A DNA stretch of 64,000 bases, from positions 372,001 to 436,000 of the forward strand of contig BSBN01000843.1 in assembly GCA_027924645.1 (NCBI GenBank). The letters run 5' to 3'. The position numbers were made by a program, and so were the translations under genes. Below the pieces are notes generated by a model. It was not told the origin of the DNA. It saw only the letters and a list, made by a program, of their open reading frames with translations, and searched no databases. Shown here piece by piece: positions 59,670 to 64,000 of this stretch (the stretch's first letter is position 1; each line of letters opens with the position of its first letter). This DNA is from Cunninghamia lanceolata. Taxonomy: Eukaryota > Streptophyta > Pinopsida > Cupressales > Cupressaceae.

Positions 59670-60617
59670 TTAATAAGACTGCAATCTCAAGAAGACCCAA
59701 TCCCCAACTTCAAAATTTCTTTCACTACGATGTTGTTTCTCTTGTTGTTTCATTCGATTTTGTGCCATAGCTAAATTCTCCTTGAGTCTTGAAAGTACCT
59801 GTTGTTGATGAAGCAAGTGGTCCTCTACTGCCTGAACTCTTGGTGACACCTTTAATGATGATGTGATGGAAGGAGGTTGATATCCATAAAGCGCTAAAAA
59901 TGGAGACATTTTTTATGAGCTATGAAAAGAAGTGTTATACCACCATTCTACAAGTGGTAGCCAATCTACCCATTGAGATTGTTCCTCTGAAGTGAAACAG
60001 CGTAGATATCCTTCCAAACATTTATTAACAACCTCAGTTTGCCCATCTAATTGAGGATGGTATGAAGAACTATGAGCCAATTGAGTACCCAACCATGAGA
60101 ATAAATCTTTCCAAAAGTGACTAGTAAAGATAGGATCATGATCACTTACAATAACCTTAGGTGTACCATTTAGCTTTTGGATACTCTCCAAGAAAACTTT
60201 TGCCACTACACTTGCTGTAAAAGGATGTGATAATGCAATGAAATGTGCATATTTAGTGAGGCGATCAATGACTACCATGATGACATTATGACCTTTAGAT
60301 TTGGGAAGCCCTGTGATGAAGTCCATGGATACCTCTTCCCAATGCTGGCTAGGAATAGATAAGGGCTGCAAGACACCTGGTGTCTTAATTGTCTCCCCCT
60401 TATTTCTTTGACAAACCAAACATTCAGCCACAAATTTTTGAACATCACCTTTTAGCCCTTCCCAAAAAAAATCTTGCTTGACTCGATGATATGTCTTCAA
60501 AAATCCTGAATGACCACCAACTGGGGACTCATGTAGCTCTGTGAGAATCTTGTGTTTAAGAGTGGAATTCTTGCAGAGATACAAGTGCTCTTTATACCAA
60601 AGAATATCCCCCTTCAA
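59670..60617 (-). pseudogene. Integrase of the chromovirus B copy
   Basis: The zinc domain is complete: two His in LHESPVGGHSGFLKTYH and two Cys in AECLVCQRNKG. The core keeps all acidic residues, in MDFITGLPKSKG, IVSDHDPIFTSHFW and DGQTEVVNKCLEGYLR. A TAA at 59913 and another at 59670 break the C-terminal domain (MSPFLALYGYQPPS, VGDWVFLRLQSY). Apart from those stops the domain looks well preserved. Confidence 0.92.
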
Positions 60618-60650
60618 ACAAAACTTATCTGAACTACTAGGATCAATTTT

Positions 60651-62165
60651 TTATTTTTGGATGAGATTACTTGTTGCAACATCATTTTTCCACTCTACTT
60701 TGGCTTCTTCCACCCAATTTGCTTGTAATATTGAAAGGGCACACAATAAGGCTTCATCTTTCTCATCCTTCCTAGAAAGTGCATCGGCCACAATATTTTC
60801 CTTCCCTTTCTTATATACAATCTGAAAGTCATACCCCAACATCTTAGTGACCCATTTTTGTTGCTCTTCAGAGGATAGTCTTTGTTCCAAAAAATATTTT
60901 AGCCTATCATGATCGATCTTAACCTTGAAGTGTCGACCCATTAAATAAGGCCTCCATTGTTTAACTGCATGAAGGATTGCTAGCATTTCCTTCTCATAAA
61001 TAGGTTTGAGCTGATTTTTACTCTTTAATTGATGACTCTCAAAAGAAATTGATCGACCTTCTTGCATGAGAACTGCTCCTATCCCATTTCCAGAAGTATC
61101 ACATTCCACAATGAATTCCTTTGTGAAGTTTGGAGTGGTAAGCACTAGAGTTGTACACATAGCCTTCTTCAATTGCTTAAATGCTACATTAGCAAACTCA
61201 TTCCAATGAAAAGAATCCTTCTTCAATAGAGTGGTGAGGGGTGCTGCTATATGACCATAATTCTTCACAAATCTTCTATAGTACCCTATCAATCCCAAGA
61301 AACCCCTCAGTTTCTTAATGGTTTTTGGAATAGGCCATTCCATGATAGCCTTAATTTTGTTAGGGTCCACCTTTACTCCTTCATGTGAAACTATGTGTCC
61401 CAAATACTCCACCTCCTTAAGACCAAAAGCACACTAGGATGGCTTAGCATAGAGTTGATGATCTTTGAGTAATTGGAATGCTTGATCTACATGCTGTAAA
61501 TGTTCTTCCCAAGTCTTTCTATAAATCAATATATCATCAAAGAACACTAACACAAACTTTCTCAAGAACTTCTTAAAAATGGAATTCATCAAACTTTGGA
61601 ATGTAGATGGTGCATTGGTAAGACTGAATGGCATCACCAAAAAATCATAATGACCCTCATGAGTTTGAAATGTTGTCTTACAAATATCTTCCTCCTTAAT
61701 CCGAATTTGGTGATAACCAGATCTGAGATCTAACTTGGTAAAATACATAGCTCCATTCAATTCATCTAGCAAATCATCAATGACTGGAATAGGAAACTTA
61801 TCTTTAATGGTGTATATGTTGAGCACTCTATAATCTAGACACATGCGCCAAGTTTCATCCTTCTTACGCACCATCACCACAGGCGAGGAGTAAGCACTTT
61901 GGCTATGCTTGATAATTCATGCCTCTAGCATCTCCTCAACAATTTTTTCTATCTCACTTTTTTGTATGTGTGGGTACCTATAAGGCCTGATGTTTGGTGG
62001 TTGGCTCCCTGGAACTAGTTGTATGGCATGGTCATGATCCCTCTTAGGAGGAAGTCTTTTAGGCATATCTCCAAGAACCACTGAGTGACAATCAATTATT
62101 GCTTGTAAATATGGATGAGTAAGAGCATTAGATTGAGATACTTCTAATGAACATAGCTGGGCCAC
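60651..62165 (-). pseudogene. Reverse transcriptase and RNase H of the chromovirus B copy
   Basis: RT starts within 61917-62165 (GSQPPNIRPYRYPHIQKSEI) and continues with [20 protein letters not shown], a [14 protein letters not shown] block, [13 protein letters not shown] and the intact active site FFDDILIY (about 61525-61550). RNase H (60900-61150) keeps Asp in [12 protein letters not shown], Glu in YEKEMLAIL and Asp in [13 protein letters not shown]. Stops: TGA 61917, TAG 61434, TAA 60651. The catalytic residues survive although the frame is cut. Confidence 0.92.
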
Positions 62166-62168
62166 AAA

Positions 62169-62561
62169 TCAATCCACTCCTTTCTTAAGCAACTTTTGCA
62201 TTTGATGAGAGCTTACCATCTATGGGGATTTTGCCTTTAATCCCCTTAGCTCCACTACCTTTCCTTTTGATTGAAATCTCATGAATAGTTCTTGGAAGTT
62301 CATCTCAATTGTTCCCAATGTAGTAAGCCATTGTACTCCCAAAACAATATCTGCTGCACCCATGGATATCGCATACATTGGGGTATCAAGTTGATAATCT
62401 CCCATGGATAATTTAATGCTATGACACTTCCCCGAACAACTAACTATACCCCCATCTGCAATTAAAACCTGAAACTCTGGGGCTAGATATATAAAACAAT
62501 TTAGATGAGTTGCCAACTTTTTGTTGATGAAATTATGAGTACTACCTAAGTTGATCAACAC
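62169..62561 (-). pseudogene. Protease of the chromovirus B copy
   Basis: The active-site segment reads INLGSTHNFINKKLA (about 62515-62560), where Asp-Ser-Gly is expected, so Asp became Asn and Ser became Leu. VLGVQWLTTLGTIEMNF matches the second half of the fold. A TAG at 62571 precedes it, and TAG 62220 and TGA 62169 follow. Confidence 0.85.
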
Positions 62562-62570
62562 TGTTAATTT

Positions 62571-63695
62571 CTACTTCTTTAAGAAACCCACTACCTTGAG
62601 AGTTTGTGGTGCACTAAAACCTAAGAGTGCATGACAAGAAATGATTGGTTGAGAATCATGTGATTCCTCACTTGACTCCCTATCCTCCTCTAATATGGGT
62701 TCCTCCTCTTCTTCCTCACTTGGACCTTCAATATAGAACAATTTCTTTTCACTATATTTATGTCCCCGACTGTATTTGCTATCACAATTGAAACACAACC
62801 CTTTTGCTCTTTTCTCCTCAATTTGTTGCGGAGTCAACCTAGTAGGTTGAGGAAGAGAAGGTGTTGAATATCCTTTCTCTCTTGTCACATTAGCCCCTTG
62901 CTTTCTAGGAATCAAATACTTCTCCTCTACCCTGCGTGCCAAGATAAAAGACTCATTTACTGAGCTAGGACTAAACATGCGTGCCTCATGTTGAATGTGA
63001 TCCTTGAGACCACCCAAGAATAAATCATTCAAGTTCTCCTTTGTAATTGTATCCACTCTTAAGGATATATTTTGAAATTTTTGAATATAATCCTTAATTG
63101 ATCCTGTTTGTTGAAGTTTAGCAAGCTGGCTGAAGAAGTTGTCTGTCACACTATTGTTATATTGTGCTTGGAGTTCTTCTGTAAAAATTGACCATGAGAC
63201 TGTGAGACCCTTTTTCCTCCAATGAGTACAAAGCCAACGATACCAAATAAATTGATATGGTTCTAGATATAGGGAAGCCATCATGACCTTTTGTCCATAT
63301 GGGATTTGATGTACTTCAAAAAAAATCTCCATTTGGTTTATCCATGTTAGAGGATCCTTACCATCGAACTTGTGCATATCCACCTTTGGAAAAGAATTCC
63401 TAGATCCCATAGGAGTATTAAAATTTGTGTCATTATTAGCCGACTTGAAGGTTTCACCTTGGTTGCTTGAGAACTCCTTTCTTGGTTCATTCATATAGGC
63501 GCTTAAAATGCTTCGTATATCTGATATATCTCCTCTTAGGTCACACATATCCCTCTTAATCTCTTCCTTGAACTTACTTATTTCCTCATTGGGATTACTA
63601 TCCTCTATTTTTTCCCCATCCTTATCAGAGGATTTCCCCAGTGTGGCAGCATTCTTTTTGCCTCTTGTTGCAGGCCCCGTCATGATGGAAACCAA
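62571..63695 (-). pseudogene. Gag of the chromovirus B copy
   Basis: The ATG at 63695 opens a 374-residue frame. A charged start is followed by KVDMHKFDGKDPLTWINQME and FTEELQAQYNNSVTDNFFSQ, then LAKLQQTGSIKDYIQKFQ, the gypsy capsid blocks. The zinc knuckle region reads CFNCDSKYSRGHKYSEKK (about 62750-62805), with Tyr where the last Cys is usual. A Glu-rich stretch (EEEEEEPILEEDRE) comes before the protease. This is one of the longest unbroken frames in the window. Confidence 0.9.
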
Positions 63696-64000
63696 TATTT
63701 TTGAAATAAATCACACAAATGAAATATAAATTATCTAAAATTTTTACTGTAACTTACTAGGGCCAAGATACTATTTACCCAGAAACAAATCCAAAGAATT
63801 AGCAAATTTGCTGCCTTGAGAGTGAATTTGTTGGAAACCCTAATTTTACAATAACTCACTTATTTTTGCTTCAATTTCTCCAAGCTTTGGAATGTAGGCT
63901 CCTCTATTATGTCTTAAAAAACTCAATACAAATTATACTCCAATTCGGCAGGATGTGAGAGATATGTAGATCTCAAATAAATTGTGTAGAAATCGTAATT
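63696..64000 (-). other. Leader of the chromovirus B copy
   Basis: Non-coding, AT-rich. It shares a stretch with 58110-58135 of the sister copy. No LTR or primer site is reached before the window ends. Confidence 0.5.

Larger units (their letters stand above)
58931..64000 (-). mobile_element. Chromovirus B copy in opposite orientation, 5' end outside window
   Basis: From right to left: leader, gag, protease, RT, RNase H, integrase, chromodomain, polypurine tract, 3' LTR. One frame runs from 63695 to 59670 with eight in-frame stops and no indel, about 1,340 codons. The family matches the LTR, leader and gag of the element it interrupted. The 5' LTR lies beyond base 64000. Confidence 0.9.

Overview
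This window is intergenic DNA of a large, repeat-rich plant genome, most likely a seed plant. It is almost entirely LTR retrotransposons, nested in one another and broken by point mutations. Plant-lineage families (Tat-type Ty3/gypsy with a second RNase H, chromoviruses with a chromodomain, Copia elements primed by initiator-Met tRNA) and very old, heavily mutated copies would suit a conifer or other gymnosperm, but I cannot fix the species. I see no host protein gene, rRNA, tRNA or CRISPR array.

Layout. 1-8685 (-): Tat-type gypsy element (gag, protease, extra RNase H, RT/RNase H, integrase) with its 5' LTR at 7609-8685; its 3' end lies off the left edge. 8788-13097 (-): a roughly 1,400-codon orphan reading frame of the kind carried by non-autonomous LTR elements. 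13098-14749: non-coding, with a degenerate repeat. 14750-15302 (+): integrase C-terminus, 3' UTR and polypurine tract (PPT) of another gypsy element. 16029-19170 (+): a second orphan frame, followed by LTR-like sequence. 20768-24175 (+): chromovirus A, whose 3' LTR begins at 24289. That LTR holds Copia A (24924-30931, -, target-site duplication (TSD) GAGAA) and a pol-less element (34077-41548, +, TSD GGACC), and may end at 42135. 42175-55621 (+): Copia B (TSD GTATG), whose 5' LTR is split by a gag-protease-only gypsy element (42464-47957, +, TSD TGAGT). 56299-57613 (+): another gypsy gag-protease relic, cut by the 5' LTR of chromovirus B (57614-57915, +). The gag of chromovirus B is in turn cut at 58931 by a same-family copy in opposite orientation (58931 to beyond 64000, -).

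How the parts relate. None of the gag-pol sets is intact. Long stretches keep one reading frame and are interrupted mainly by stop codons explained by C-to-T or G-to-A change (CAG to TAG, CAA to TAA, CGA to TGA, TGG to TAG/TGA), as expected from deamination of methylated cytosine in silenced repeats. The pol-less element shares its PBS context, PPT block and LTR-start context with Copia B, so a Copia B-like element may have mobilised it. Three separate elements carry an orphan protein with the same layout: an N-terminal globular part, a charged low-complexity middle and a helical or coiled-coil C-terminus. This recurring cargo protein, the second RNase H upstream of RT with a duplicated Cys/His module, and the tandem hairpin arrays with matching arm changes are the least ordinary things in the window.
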